Below are positions 10,001 through 20,083 of a DNA stretch of 64,000 nt, one piece after another. Below the pieces are notes generated by a model. That model was given only the letters and a program-made list of their open reading frames with translations. It was not told the origin of the DNA and made no database searches. This stretch comes from Arthrobacter sp. Soil736 (GTDB lineage: Bacteria > Actinomycetota > Actinomycetes > Actinomycetales > Micrococcaceae). Positions within the stretch are counted from its first letter, which is position 1. Each line of letters opens with the position of its first letter. The translations under genes and the position numbers were made by a program. The stretch is from positions 42,286-106,285 of the forward strand of contig NZ_LMSB01000013.1 of the NCBI RefSeq assembly GCF_001428005.1, written 5' to 3'.

Positions 10001-13000
10001 GCCGGTGGCGGGTAACGATGCGGTCGCCGCCCAGCCCAACAGAAAAGTGGCCGTGGACGTGCTGCACAACGATGCGGACCCGGACGGCGACGCCCTGGCC
10101 CTCGTACGCGGCGGGGTTGAAGCGGATGCCGCGCTGAACGCGTCGATAGAAGACGGGAAGCTGCGGTTTACGACGCCGGACACGACTGCCGCCGTCGTAA
10201 TCCGTTACCGGATTTCCGACGGAAGGGGAGGCCAGGCGACGGGCACCCTGAAAGTCGACGTCACGCCCTCCGCCCCGCGGAAGGCACCGATCACCAGGGA
10301 CGACCGCGTGTCCTTCGCCGAAACGCTGGGCAAGTCCGCAGTGGACGTTCCCGTGCTCAAGAACGACGAAGACCCCGACGGCGTGACCTCCGACCTGAAC
10401 GTCACGCTGGGCGCCGGAACCACTGACGCGGCAGTCCGCGGTAACGGCAGCGTCAACGTCACCCTGTTGCCCGGCCCCCGCATCATCCCGTACACGGTCA
10501 CGGACCTGGACGGCCTGACGTCCACGGCATTCATTCACGTGCCCGGAACGTCGGAGCAGCGCCCGGCGCTGAAGAGCCCGGCCCCCTTGGAAGTGGTCAG
10601 CGGCAGGGAACTGGCCATCGACCTGAACGACGCCGTGGTGGTCCGCCAAGGCCGCAGCCCGCGTCTCACAGTTGATTCGCGCGTGTCGGCGGTGGCGGCC
10701 AACGGCAAGCCGCTCGTCAAGGACGCAGCCGCTCTGGTCTTCACGTCAGCCGACGACTACGCGGGGCCGGCGTCCCTGACCTTCGAAGTGGCCGACGGCC
10801 CCGTTGAGGCGCCGGACACGCTCACGTCCGTGCTGACCATCAGCATCAACGTGCTGCCAGATCCGAACCGGAACCACCCGCCCGCCATTTCCTCCACCCA
10901 CGCCAGCGTGGTCAAGGGCGAGGAGGCGGAGGTGAAGCTGGACACCCTGGTATCGGATCCGGACGAGGCCGACAACGGCAAACTCAAGGTGACCCTGGGC
11001 GGGCAGCTTCCTGCCGGCATCAGCGCCAGCGTTGACGGGACCACCCTGAAGATCAGGGCCGCGGCGGATGCGCCGGAGCCGGGAGGCATGCTGCCACTGA
11101 CTGTCACGGACCCGCGCGGACTCTCGGCACAGGGGACAGTGGAAGTGCAGCTGACGCCTTCGCTTCGTCCGCTGCCATTGGCCAACGACGACGAGGTGGC
11201 GGAGGCCAGGGCCGGCGAAAACCGACGGGTCCCGGTGCTGGCCAACGACGTCAACCCGTTTGCCGACACGCCGCTGACCGTTGTCAGTGCCGTGGTGGAA
11301 ACAGGCAACGGCACCGCAACTGTCTCGGGGGACGCCGTGGACGTCCGCCCCGCGGAATCGTTCGTGGGCACCATGGTGGTGCGGTACCGGATCCAGGACA
11401 AGACACGGGATCCCCGGCGCGAGGCCGACGGGCGGATCAGGCTGACGGTCAAAGCGAAGCCGGACAAGCCAGGCACTCCCGTGGCCACCGAAGTGCGGGA
11501 CAGCACCGTGGTGCTGAACTGGACGACTCCGGCTGCCAACGGCTCGGCCATCACCGGCTACAGGGTCACGGGGACCAACGGCGTTTCGCAGCTGTGCCCC
11601 GCCAACACGTGCACGATCGGATCGCTCACCAACGACGTCGAATACACGTTCAGCGTGGTTGCGGTGAACGGCATCGGTGAATCCGAGGCCTCGGAACGTT
11701 CCGCTCCGGCACGCCCGGACCAGCGCCCGGAGGTACCGCAGGCGCCGTCGCTGTCCTTCGGCGACAGGCAGCTGGCGGTCAGCTGGCCGGCTGCCAGAAC
11801 CACCGGATCCGCGATCACCGACTACGAGCTCCAGCTCTCGCCGGCGCCTCCTGCGGGCTCCGCCGTGCGGTCGGCCGGTCGCGGGCTGAGCTACACCTGG
11901 ACCGGACTGGCGAACGGCACGTCGTACCGGGTCCAGGTCCGGGCCAAGAACAAGGCGCCCACGCCCTCTGAGTGGAGCCCCTTCTCGGCAGCGGAGATCC
12001 CGGCCGGCGTGCCCGCCGTGCCCGGCAAGCCGAGCACCACGCTCGCGACGTCGGGGGCCAACAGCTCGGTCATCCAGGTCAGCTGGGCGGCGCCGGACGG
12101 CAACGGCGACGCCGTCACCGAGTACACCGTGGTGTCCTCCCATCCCGGCTCGCCCGACGCCTCGCAGGTTGTGTCTGGCGGCCGGACCAGCGCGGTCTTC
12201 ACCGTAGGCAATTCGGATGCCGGCTACACGTTCACCGTTGCCGCGCGGAACAAGGCCGGATACTCGGCCGCCAGTGCCCCGTCGGATCCCCGGCGGGCCG
12301 TGGGGGCTCCCGGCCCCGTCAACGGACTGCGGGCGGATCCGCTGGACAACAGCGCCCAGCTCACGTTCACCCCGCCCGCCGCCATGGGCGGGGCCGCGGC
12401 CGAAGAAACCGTCTATGAGTATCGGGTGAACGGCGGCCAGGTGGCAGCGGTGCCGGCCAACAAGGTCATTACCGGCCTGGCGAACAACGGCACGTACACG
12501 ATCGGCGTCCGTGCCACGAACGTGGTGGACGGACAGTCCTACCCGGGTCCCTTCACCGACGCCAATCCGGTGGCTCCCTTCGGGAAACCGTTCCAGGCCA
12601 TCACGGACGGCTTTCACTACGGCAACACCCAGGTGAGGACAACCGTTGCGCCGCCGGCGGCGAACGGCAGACCCATTGCCGGCTTTGAATGGACCAGCAG
12701 GTATCCCGACGAGGGCAGGAACGGGCCGTCCGGAACCCTTCCGGCCAGCGGCGGCGAGATCTTCGCCGGCGACAAACCCGACCAGAACGTCCAGGTGTTC
12801 ATCACCACCCTCGACAGCGAAGGCCATCGCAGCGACGTGCTGCAGGCCGGCGGCCGGACATACCAAAACGTCAGCTTCACGGTCAACGGCGAGTTCGGCG
12901 GCCTTTGCGCCTGGACCAGCTATCAGGCCAGCGGCGCTGACAACCAGGTGAACTGCCTCGCGGACGGCGGCGAGTGGATGGCCAACGGCCAGGTGCGGCC

Positions 13001-13145
13001 GATCAACTGTGCAGGCACCAACGCGGTTTACACATTCCGGGGCTCTTCGGCAAGCCAGTGGGCCGTGAAGAGCGGGTATGCCGCGGCGAAGTTCGTGCGG
13101 ATGGCCGGCCAGTCACTCAGTGCCCAGCCGCTGACCTGCCAGTAG
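7080..13145 (+). CDS. Giant Ig-like (cadherin-type) and fibronectin III repeat surface protein
   Basis: 2021 residues. After a short basic N-terminus a hydrophobic segment (about residues 13-36) acts as signal anchor, so most of the chain is predicted outside the cell. Residues 40-360 look like a beta-propeller-type region; then about ten Ig/cadherin-like repeats follow, each marked by a variant of NDxDPDGD (DNDSDPDGDLL, ENDFDPAGATL, HNDADPDGDAL, KNDEDPDGVTS and others). Four fibronectin III domains come next (beginning near DKPGTPVAT, RPEVPQAPS, VPAVPGKPS and APGPVNGLR), and a C-terminal domain with four Cys (CAWTSYQ, NCLADGG, NCAGTN and the final CQ). ATG 7080 is preferred over GTG 7047 because GGGGG lies 6 bases before it. 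Related actinobacterial proteins usually sit beside a MoxR ATPase/DUF58/transglutaminase cluster; none is present here. Exact function unknown; a cell-envelope or adhesion role is inferred. Confidence 0.85.
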   Translation: MPTPKNFLAQHRRLLQATGFSAVTALMAAAAFLYPGVKSADVDLNDGGVWVTNKSVGMTARLNYPSKTLDGGVTPPGAGFDILQHEGEVLVDAGSSLTAVDPAAMRLGEPVMLPGGVTAAAGQGAYVFSDPGTGEAWLASTDTVRGFDRQTSEPVISGAPNLQAVIGADGAAYIANPAAHEVSRLTVEDDGSAGDKATASYADFSAAKSLQLTTVGADAVLLDPDSGRLYLPGGRTVDLPGAEGSRLQQPGPAGSFVAIATPEGLVEQPLDGSAATTKTSGGNGNPVRPVQLDGCVHAAWNKSNLYLRDCADDVHDKLTDVPNANNKSELVFRVNRSVVVLNDTNGGNVWLVQQAMQLVNNWQDLQTPPNRSEEEKEDAADQNPLNQLPDRTKANRPPNAQDDVFGVRPGKTTLLTPLDNDSDPDGDLLTLNVLGSGPGNGTAQPIYNGSALQISVPEKASGTSDFGYQVDDGRGKSAQARIRVAVRSDSENGPPTQKRKTVILLEQGKSVSQNVLTDWTDPDGDDLFLKAATADNGNDQVQVRPDGLLQFQDVGTTLGRKEVALRVSDGRTEIEGKITVEVRPRGSLPPVANPDHLSVVAGMDAVVSPLENDFDPAGATLRLARVEGPPAAKVAPHFDSGTFVFNAPAAGTYYVTYQVTNGPASQLGLVRIDVTNGGTNGAPVAVRDVARLPQGGQTLVDALANDIDPAGGVLVIQSVNLPSGSPLSVAVLDHSVIKISDAHGLAAPATFTYTVSNGLESSVGEVTVQPVPAPARLRPPRAVPDEITVRANDVATVNVLANDSHPDGATLALKPQLAQTVDTADGLLGISGDVLRFKAGPTAKTVHAIYVVRGPDGQESSAQVTIRIKGGGADQNSRPEPKNLTARTIAGRATRIQVPLDGIDPDGDSVSLVGLDKAPAQGTVTVGATYLEYTASAKAAGQDAFSYVVQDTFGVRSTATVAVGIGAATAANQPPVAGNDAVAAQPNRKVAVDVLHNDADPDGDALALVRGGVEADAALNASIEDGKLRFTTPDTTAAVVIRYRISDGRGGQATGTLKVDVTPSAPRKAPITRDDRVSFAETLGKSAVDVPVLKNDEDPDGVTSDLNVTLGAGTTDAAVRGNGSVNVTLLPGPRIIPYTVTDLDGLTSTAFIHVPGTSEQRPALKSPAPLEVVSGRELAIDLNDAVVVRQGRSPRLTVDSRVSAVAANGKPLVKDAAALVFTSADDYAGPASLTFEVADGPVEAPDTLTSVLTISINVLPDPNRNHPPAISSTHASVVKGEEAEVKLDTLVSDPDEADNGKLKVTLGGQLPAGISASVDGTTLKIRAAADAPEPGGMLPLTVTDPRGLSAQGTVEVQLTPSLRPLPLANDDEVAEARAGENRRVPVLANDVNPFADTPLTVVSAVVETGNGTATVSGDAVDVRPAESFVGTMVVRYRIQDKTRDPRREADGRIRLTVKAKPDKPGTPVATEVRDSTVVLNWTTPAANGSAITGYRVTGTNGVSQLCPANTCTIGSLTNDVEYTFSVVAVNGIGESEASERSAPARPDQRPEVPQAPSLSFGDRQLAVSWPAARTTGSAITDYELQLSPAPPAGSAVRSAGRGLSYTWTGLANGTSYRVQVRAKNKAPTPSEWSPFSAAEIPAGVPAVPGKPSTTLATSGANSSVIQVSWAAPDGNGDAVTEYTVVSSHPGSPDASQVVSGGRTSAVFTVGNSDAGYTFTVAARNKAGYSAASAPSDPRRAVGAPGPVNGLRADPLDNSAQLTFTPPAAMGGAAAEETVYEYRVNGGQVAAVPANKVITGLANNGTYTIGVRATNVVDGQSYPGPFTDANPVAPFGKPFQAITDGFHYGNTQVRTTVAPPAANGRPIAGFEWTSRYPDEGRNGPSGTLPASGGEIFAGDKPDQNVQVFITTLDSEGHRSDVLQAGGRTYQNVSFTVNGEFGGLCAWTSYQASGADNQVNCLADGGEWMANGQVRPINCAGTNAVYTFRGSSASQWAVKSGYAAAKFVRMAGQSLSAQPLTCQ

Positions 13146-13151
13146 ACCGGG

Positions 13152-13925
13152 CTACCGTGCCAGGGCCGGAAGCTCCCAGTCGACAGCGCCGGCACCCTGC
13201 TCCGCCAGCAGGGCGTTGGCGCGGCTGAACGGCCGGGAGCCGAAGAATCCCCGCGCGGCGGACAACGGGCTGGGATGGGCGCTGGCCAGCACGGGGGTGT
13301 CCCCCAGCAAAGTCCGGACGCCCTCGGCGTCCTTGCCCCACAGCATGGCCACGAGCGGCGCCGGGCTGCCGTCAGCGGAGCGACGGCCTGCGACGGCGGT
13401 CACCGCCGCCGTCGTGATGGTTTCCCAGCCCTTGCCGCGGTGGGAGCCGGCGGCGCCCTCCCGGACGCTCAGGACCCTGTTGAGCAGCAGGACACCCTGC
13501 CCTGCCCACGCGCCCAGGTCCCCGTGGACGCGCGCCGGGAGCCCGAGGTCGGCCTCGAGCTCCTTATAAATGTTGGCCAGGCTGCGCGGGATGGGACGCG
13601 TGCGGCCGTCCACCGAGAACGCCAGCCCGACGGCATGTCCCCGCGTGGGATACGGATCCTGGCCCACGATCAGCACCCGCACGTCCGCCAGCGGCTGGCG
13701 GAACGCGCGGAGGACGTTCGACGGCGACGGCAGCACCCTATGCCCTTCCGCCACCTCCCCGGCCAGGAAGGACAGCACCGACCTCAGCTCAGCCTCCACT
13801 CCGGCCAGAGCCGCGGCCCAGTCGGGAGCCACCAGCTCCTCCAGGGGCATCCCCGCCATTTCGGCAAAGCCGGCGCTCTCCGGCTCGGCCTGCTCCAGGT
13901 CAAACAACGGTTCAGGTTCAATCAC
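13152..13925 (-). CDS. ung: Uracil-DNA glycosylase, family 1
   Basis: Ung removes uracil from DNA to start base-excision repair. The water-activating loop [17 protein letters not shown], the uracil-recognition block [11 protein letters not shown] and the DNA-intercalating loop [18 protein letters not shown] are all intact. A GTG at 13925 is taken as start because GGGGGAG lies 9 bases upstream, giving 257 residues. A TTG at 13985 would add 20 residues and an internal ATG at 13850 would give 232, closer to the usual 225-230. It is convergent with the giant repeat protein (6 bases between stops) and divergent from the DUF3263 gene. Confidence 0.93.
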   Translation of the reverse strand: MIEPEPLFDLEQAEPESAGFAEMAGMPLEELVAPDWAAALAGVEAELRSVLSFLAGEVAEGHRVLPSPSNVLRAFRQPLADVRVLIVGQDPYPTRGHAVGLAFSVDGRTRPIPRSLANIYKELEADLGLPARVHGDLGAWAGQGVLLLNRVLSVREGAAGSHRGKGWETITTAAVTAVAGRRSADGSPAPLVAMLWGKDAEGVRTLLGDTPVLASAHPSPLSAARGFFGSRPFSRANALLAEQGAGAVDWELPALAR

Positions 13926-14048
13926 CCACTTATTCTCCCCCAGCGCGGCAGGCGGGACCTCGGCGTCATGCGGCGTAAATGACAATGCTGTTATTCGTCC
14001 GTAACATGGGGGTTGGGCTTTTTACCGGATTCAGCGAAGGAGGGTGCA

Positions 14049-14408
14049 GTGGCAGAGCCGTTGCAGGACCATCTCGCAGGCCAGCCGGCGGCTGACGCGG
14101 CGCCGGATGCCGGATCGCAGCGCGGTTTGCTGCTGGACGATTTTCAGCTGCGCGACTCGCCGTTGGGCGGGCGGGAGCAGCAGATGCTGGCTCTGGAGCG
14201 GCAGTGGTGGAAGTACGCGGGAGCCAAGGAACAGGCCATCCGCGAGCTGTTCGACCTCTCGGCGACACACTACTATCAGATCCTTAACGCACTGATCGAT
14301 ACCGAGGCTGCGCTGGCCCACGACCCCATGCTCGTGAAGAGATTGCGTAGACTACGTACGTCACGCCAGCGGGCCCGCACAGCACGCCGCCTGGGATCTG
14401 ACGCGTAA
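14049..14408 (+). CDS. DUF3263 family helix-turn-helix-like protein
   Basis: 119 residues from GTG 14049, which has AAGGAGGG four to five bases upstream; the TTG 36 bases earlier has no such site. The segment REQQMLALERQWWKYAG followed by KEQAIRELFDLSATHYYQIL is the DUF3263 core, a short HTH-like fold confined to actinobacteria; the tail is Arg-rich (RLRRLRTSRQRARTARR). Molecular role of the family is not established, DNA binding is inferred. It is 51 bases upstream of a LytR_C protein, an association seen in other actinobacteria, so both may serve envelope maintenance. Confidence 0.85.
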   Translation: MAEPLQDHLAGQPAADAAPDAGSQRGLLLDDFQLRDSPLGGREQQMLALERQWWKYAGAKEQAIRELFDLSATHYYQILNALIDTEAALAHDPMLVKRLRRLRTSRQRARTARRLGSDA

Positions 14409-14459
14409 ACGCCAGTGCCGGACCGCCGGCAAAAAATCCACCAAGGACGTCACTTCACC

Positions 14460-15116
14460 ATGACCAACTATGCTCGGGACGAATTCGACAGGGTCCCTGA
14501 GGCCTCTGCCCGTCAGGGCGTACACCGTGCCGTGTCGGCCCCGGCCCGCGCCAGGCTCTGGCCGATTCTGACCGTGGGTATCGCGTCCCTTGCCGTCGGC
14601 GTGGTCGCGTTCCTGCTCCTGCCGCAGCTTGGATTCCAGGCCGCCGCGAGCCCGCTGTCCGCCATGACCGGCGAAGCGCCGCCCAGTTCACAGTCCGGCC
14701 CGCCGGCCAGCCCCACGGCGACGCCGTCCGCCGGGACTACGTCGCCTGGCGCCACCGCCTCCGGCACCCCGTCGGCTTCCGCCTCCGAGTCTGCCCCGGC
14801 CGAGGACTCTGCAGGCGCCGACGTCCTGGGTTCCTCCGCCGTGGACAAGTCGCAGCCGGTGTCCGTCTACAACGCGACGCTCACCCCGGGCCTTGCCGGA
14901 CGGGTGGGCGCCACGGTCCAGAAGGACGGCTGGGTCTTGGGCCAGGTGTCCAACTGGCAGGGATCGCCCCAGCAGGAGTCGGTGATTTTCTACTCCGACG
15001 CAGCACATAAAGCCAACGCCGAGGCCCTCGGTGCACTCCTGAACATCACGAAGCTCGTTGAAACTGCGGACCTGCAGGCCCCGGTTGCCGTGGTGCTGGG
15101 CCCTGAATTCCAGTGA
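14460..15116 (+). CDS. LytR C-terminal domain membrane-anchored protein
   Basis: 218 residues. An N-terminal cytoplasmic part (1-32) precedes one membrane helix (about 33-55, WPILTVGIASLAVGVVAFLL), a Pro/Ser/Thr/Ala-rich linker (60-130) and a LytR_C domain (about 140-218) recognisable by VSVYNATLTPGLAGRVGATV and ESVIFYSDAAHKANAEALG. LytR_C domains occur at the end of LytR-CpsA-Psr wall-polymer ligases or, as here, alone on an anchor; the catalytic LCP domain is absent. The domain should face outward. Start ATG 14460 fits the domain layout. Likely cotranscribed with the DUF3263 gene. Confidence 0.85.
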   Translation: MTNYARDEFDRVPEASARQGVHRAVSAPARARLWPILTVGIASLAVGVVAFLLLPQLGFQAAASPLSAMTGEAPPSSQSGPPASPTATPSAGTTSPGATASGTPSASASESAPAEDSAGADVLGSSAVDKSQPVSVYNATLTPGLAGRVGATVQKDGWVLGQVSNWQGSPQQESVIFYSDAAHKANAEALGALLNITKLVETADLQAPVAVVLGPEFQ

Positions 15117-15272
15117 CCGTTTGGGTTACGCCTCAATAACTATTGAGTCCGGTTTTCGGTGCCTGCCTGCGCCCGGACGGGCCCGTCGATAGAGTGATTC
15201 CAGACTTCAATGCGTAATTCACGGCACACACTGAAGTGGGCCTTACGGAAGCAATCTGAAAGTGTGGAGATC

Positions 15273-15476
15273 ATGGCATTGGGAACCGTGAAATGGTTCA
15301 ACGCGGAAAAGGGCTACGGCTTTATTACGGTTGACGGCTCGGGCGACGACGTCTTTGTGCACTGGTCCGCCATCCAGGGCGACGGCTACCGCGCCCTTGA
15401 CGAGGGCCAGCGCGTCGAACTTGAGATCGGCGAAGGCGAAAAGGGCCCGCAGGCTGAAAACGTCCGGCCCGCCTAG
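15273..15476 (+). CDS. Cold-shock protein, CspA family
   Basis: 67 residues comprising one cold-shock domain with RNP1 (KGYGFITV) and RNP2 (DVFVHWSAI) motifs; it binds single-stranded RNA/DNA as an RNA chaperone. The sequence begins [17 protein letters not shown], typical of actinobacterial CspA. ATG 15273 has GGAG close upstream. A 156-base untranslated stretch precedes it, as is usual for cold-regulated csp messages. Its TAG overlaps by one base the GTG of the next gene (TAGTG), so the two are translationally coupled, an unusual partner for a csp gene. Confidence 0.95.
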   Translation: MALGTVKWFNAEKGYGFITVDGSGDDVFVHWSAIQGDGYRALDEGQRVELEIGEGEKGPQAENVRPA

Positions 15477-16816
15477 TGAGCCGCCGCGCCGCCCGCAGGT
15501 CCTCCCCGGTGACTGCCCGACGCCGGACCGGAACCTTGACGTCCGCCCCGGCCGCCGTCTGGGGTGCCGCCGTCTGGGGTGCCGCCGCCGTCCTGGCGCT
15601 GACCGGGTGCTCCGGTTCTGCGGGTAACGCGAGGACGGCCTCGGTTGAGGCCAGCGGTGACGGCATCCTGCGGATCGGCCTGATCCTTGACAACACCGGC
15701 CCCCAGGCGTTCCTGAACGCCGCCCAGCTGGCCGCCGCCAAACTGGCCGTCCAGGAAATCAATGCGGCCGGCGGCCACAAGGGCCGGCCGGTGGAGCTGT
15801 TGCCGGAAAACACCGACGCCGACACCGCCGCGCAGGCGAGGGAACTCGTGAACGCCAAGGCCGACGTCGTAATCGGTCCCACCGATTCGAGCAGGGCTCC
15901 GGGCGCCATTGACGTGTTGTCCAAGGCCAAGGTCACGCTCATTTCGCCTGCGAATACTGCGGCGGAACTCAGCAAGTACAACAGCGCCGGATACTACTTC
16001 CGCACGGCCGCAGCCGACGTCGCCCAGGCAGCCGTCCTGGTGAAAATGGCCAAGGACGGCGGGGCCAAGAGCCTCGCCGTGGTGTACGAGGACAGCGGCT
16101 ACGGCACGGAGGTGTCCGCGGCCGTGTCCGCTTCAGCGAAGGGTGCCGGGCTGGGTCCGGTGACGCTTTCCGCCTTCAAGCCGGGGGAGGCGCAGAAATC
16201 CGCGGCGGCCGCCCGGGAGGCTGCGCCGGACGCCGTCGTCGTCATTGCCCGCGACGGTGCGCAGGGCGCCCTGGCCGAACTCACCAACGCCGGGATGCCG
16301 GGAAGCAAGCTCATCCTGAGCGACGGCGCCTTCAAACAGTACGGCTCGGGGCTCGGTTCCAAGGCGCTGGACGGCGCACGCGCCGTCGTCCCCGGCGTCT
16401 TCCCGTCCGCGCACCTGCAGGGTGAACTCGTCGCAGTGGACGCGGACCTCAAGGACATGACCTTTGCGCCGGAAACCTACGATGCCGTCAACCTTGCCGC
16501 CGTGGCGGCCGCCGTGGCGGATGACGACGCCGGCGCTTCGATCGCTGCCAAGCTGATCTCCGTCTCGGGCGGCTCGGCAGGCCAGGGCCAAACCGCCGCC
16601 CAGCCCGCCGGGAAGCCTTCCGTCTGCAAGACGTACAAGGAATGCCTGCCTGCCATCAAGGCGGGAACCGCTGTGGACTACGACGGCGAATCAGGCCCGG
16701 TCCGGTTCGATGCGAACGGCGATGTCACCGCTGCCAACTACATGGTGTTCACCTATGGCACGGACAACAACGCCAAACTGACCGGCAGCGAGGCGGCCGG
16801 CCGGTCCGCCGGCTGA
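15476..16816 (+). CDS. ABC-type branched-chain amino acid-like substrate-binding lipoprotein
   Basis: 446 residues. A twin-arginine-like basic start and hydrophobic signal end in the lipobox LTGC (Cys about residue 45), so the mature protein is a lipoprotein. The remainder is a periplasmic-binding type 1 fold (Leu/Ile/Val-binding family): RIGLILDNTGPQAFLNAAQL, AVQEINAAGG, ADVVIGPTDSS and FAPETYDAVNLAAVAAA are typical. No permease or ATPase genes are nearby, so it is an orphan binding protein; ligand unknown. The signal peptide contains the duplicated five-residue unit AAVWG, encoded by two copies of a 15-base repeat near 15559-15588. Start GTG 15476 overlaps the csp stop. Confidence 0.85.
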   Translation: MSRRAARRSSPVTARRRTGTLTSAPAAVWGAAVWGAAAVLALTGCSGSAGNARTASVEASGDGILRIGLILDNTGPQAFLNAAQLAAAKLAVQEINAAGGHKGRPVELLPENTDADTAAQARELVNAKADVVIGPTDSSRAPGAIDVLSKAKVTLISPANTAAELSKYNSAGYYFRTAAADVAQAAVLVKMAKDGGAKSLAVVYEDSGYGTEVSAAVSASAKGAGLGPVTLSAFKPGEAQKSAAAAREAAPDAVVVIARDGAQGALAELTNAGMPGSKLILSDGAFKQYGSGLGSKALDGARAVVPGVFPSAHLQGELVAVDADLKDMTFAPETYDAVNLAAVAAAVADDDAGASIAAKLISVSGGSAGQGQTAAQPAGKPSVCKTYKECLPAIKAGTAVDYDGESGPVRFDANGDVTAANYMVFTYGTDNNAKLTGSEAAGRSAG

Positions 16817-16867
16817 TCGCTGGGAGCGAAGCGACTGGCGCAGTTGCCCGGTTTTCGGCCGCATCTG

Positions 16868-16910
16868 CTTGCACTCTCCCCGGGGGAGTGCTAATTATTG
16901 ATTAGCACTC
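16868..16910. promoter_or_regulatory. CIRCE operator (HrcA) with an additional half-site
   Basis: CTTGCACTC-N9-GAGTGCTAA at 16868-16894 matches the CIRCE consensus TTAGCACTC-N9-GAGTGCTAA with a perfect right half and 7 of 9 in the left. A perfect extra half, TTAGCACTC, follows at 16902-16910, giving a second inverted pair with a 7-base spacer. HrcA repression of the groL gene downstream is expected. Confidence 0.88.
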
Positions 16911-16928
16911 CGACGTATCGACTGCTAA

Positions 16929-18731
<1,803 letters not shown>

Positions 18732-18770
18732 CCCCCCGGCCTTCCGGCTAGCGAACATCGCATGAAGACC

Positions 18771-18810
18771 GGCGGCGGTCCCACCTTCTGGTGGGGCCGC
18801 CGCCGTCTTT
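18771..18810 (+). terminator. Intrinsic terminator of groL
   Basis: A 15-bp stem (GGCGGCGGTCCCACC with GGTGGGGCCGCCGCC, one G-T pair) with a TTCT loop is followed by GTCTTT, 39 bases after the groL stop. Confidence 0.85.
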
Positions 18811-18905
18811 AACCGCACTGGTCTTTAACCGCAGTGGTCTTTCAGGTCAGTGGTCTTTCAAGGCGCACGGACGGCAGTGTCGGTGGTGTCTGGCAGGATG
18901 GATGC

Positions 18906-20039
18906 GTGACGATTACAGCAGCGGCCGACGGTTCGGCTTTAGGAAATCCCGGCCCGGCCGGATGGGCCTGGTACGTGAACGACGATTGCTGGCGCGCCGG
19001 AGGGTGGCCGCACGGCACGAACAACCAGGGTGAGCTGATGGCTGTGCTGGACCTATTCCGCGCCACCGCCCACATCCCGCAGGAGGACCTGCGGATTCTC
19101 TGTGACAGCCAGTACGTGATCAATTCAGTGACCAAGTGGATGCCCGGTTGGAAGCGCAAAGGGTGGCGCAAAGCGGACGGCAAGCCTGTCCTGAACGTTG
19201 ACATCCTCAAGGAAATTGACCGGGAACTGGTGGGCCGGAAATACAGCTTTGAGTGGGTCAAGGGCCACGCGGGCCATGACCTGAACGAAGCTGCCGACGA
19301 ACGCGCCCGTGCCGTGGCCGTGGCCTACCAGCAGGGCGTGGCTGCCCGGTCGGGGCCCGGCTTCCGCGGGGCTCCCGCCGGGGTCCAGGAACCGGCGGGC
19401 CGGGAGGCCCCGCGTGCTGGTGGGGCCGCCTCCGTCCCCGCACCGAACGGAATGGACGAGCCAGACCTTTTCAGCGGCCTGGGCAGTGCCCGAGCGGACA
19501 GCATGGTCATTGCCGGCCTGGACCGTGCCGGCCTGAACCATGCCGGCCTGAACGGTGCCGGCCGGGACAGTGCCACCCGAAACGGCAACGGGCTTGGCAG
19601 CGGCGTGCCCGAAAGCAACGGCTCGGCCGCCCTCAGCGAGCCGGACCTGTTCAGCGAACTGGGCCCGGACGACTTTTCCGCGGCGCGGGGCCGAACACCC
19701 AGCGCCGAAGAAACCGTTGAAGCGCTGGAGCGTGAGCTCCTGCGCCCCGACGTGCGCAGCGACATCGGGCGGACGGGCGTGCTGCTGCATCCGGATTTCG
19801 TGGAAATCGGCAGCGCCGGAAGAATCTGGACCCGCGACGCGATGATGATGACCCTCGAGGAAAGCCCCGGCGGCCCGATCGAACTGGACGTGCTCGGTGC
19901 CGACCGCATCGGCTCGGACGCGATCCTGCTGACCTACCGGAGCTACTCGCGCTCCGGCACAGCCCTCCGGAGCTCCCTGTGGGTCCTGGACGGCGGACAA
20001 TGGCGCCTCCGCTTCCACCAAAGCACGCCGGAGGCCTGA
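18906..20039 (+). CDS. rnhA: RNase HI with linker repeats and C-terminal DUF4440-like domain
   Basis: 377 residues. Residues 1-140 are an RNase HI domain that cleaves RNA in RNA:DNA hybrids; the catalytic residues are in place: D8 (ADGSALGN), E43 (QGELMAV), D67 (CDSQYV) and D131 (NEAADERA), with H121/H124 in the loop. Residues about 145-270 form a low-complexity linker with a duplicated EPDLFS motif (at about 193 and 244) and a run of AGL(D/N) units encoded by 15-base repeats near 19510-19565. Residues about 275-377 resemble a DUF4440/SnoaL-like fold (ETVEALERELL, VLLHPDFVEIGSAG, WRLRFHQSTP). GTG 18906 is the start, with AGGA eight bases before. Fusion of RNase HI with this second domain is known in Arthrobacter relatives; the function of the C-terminal domain is not known. 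Confidence 0.9.
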   Translation: MTITAAADGSALGNPGPAGWAWYVNDDCWRAGGWPHGTNNQGELMAVLDLFRATAHIPQEDLRILCDSQYVINSVTKWMPGWKRKGWRKADGKPVLNVDILKEIDRELVGRKYSFEWVKGHAGHDLNEAADERARAVAVAYQQGVAARSGPGFRGAPAGVQEPAGREAPRAGGAASVPAPNGMDEPDLFSGLGSARADSMVIAGLDRAGLNHAGLNGAGRDSATRNGNGLGSGVPESNGSAALSEPDLFSELGPDDFSAARGRTPSAEETVEALERELLRPDVRSDIGRTGVLLHPDFVEIGSAGRIWTRDAMMMTLEESPGGPIELDVLGADRIGSDAILLTYRSYSRSGTALRSSLWVLDGGQWRLRFHQSTPEA

Positions 20040-20083
20040 CGGGGCCCGACGCCCGTCCGGCGACGCCAGCTGAAGCCGCGACG

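Noticed and set aside
7917..10649. 910-residue open frame antisense to the giant repeat protein
   Set aside because: No domain, no start site and repetitive only because the sense repeats are; sense strand has clear Ig-like motifs.
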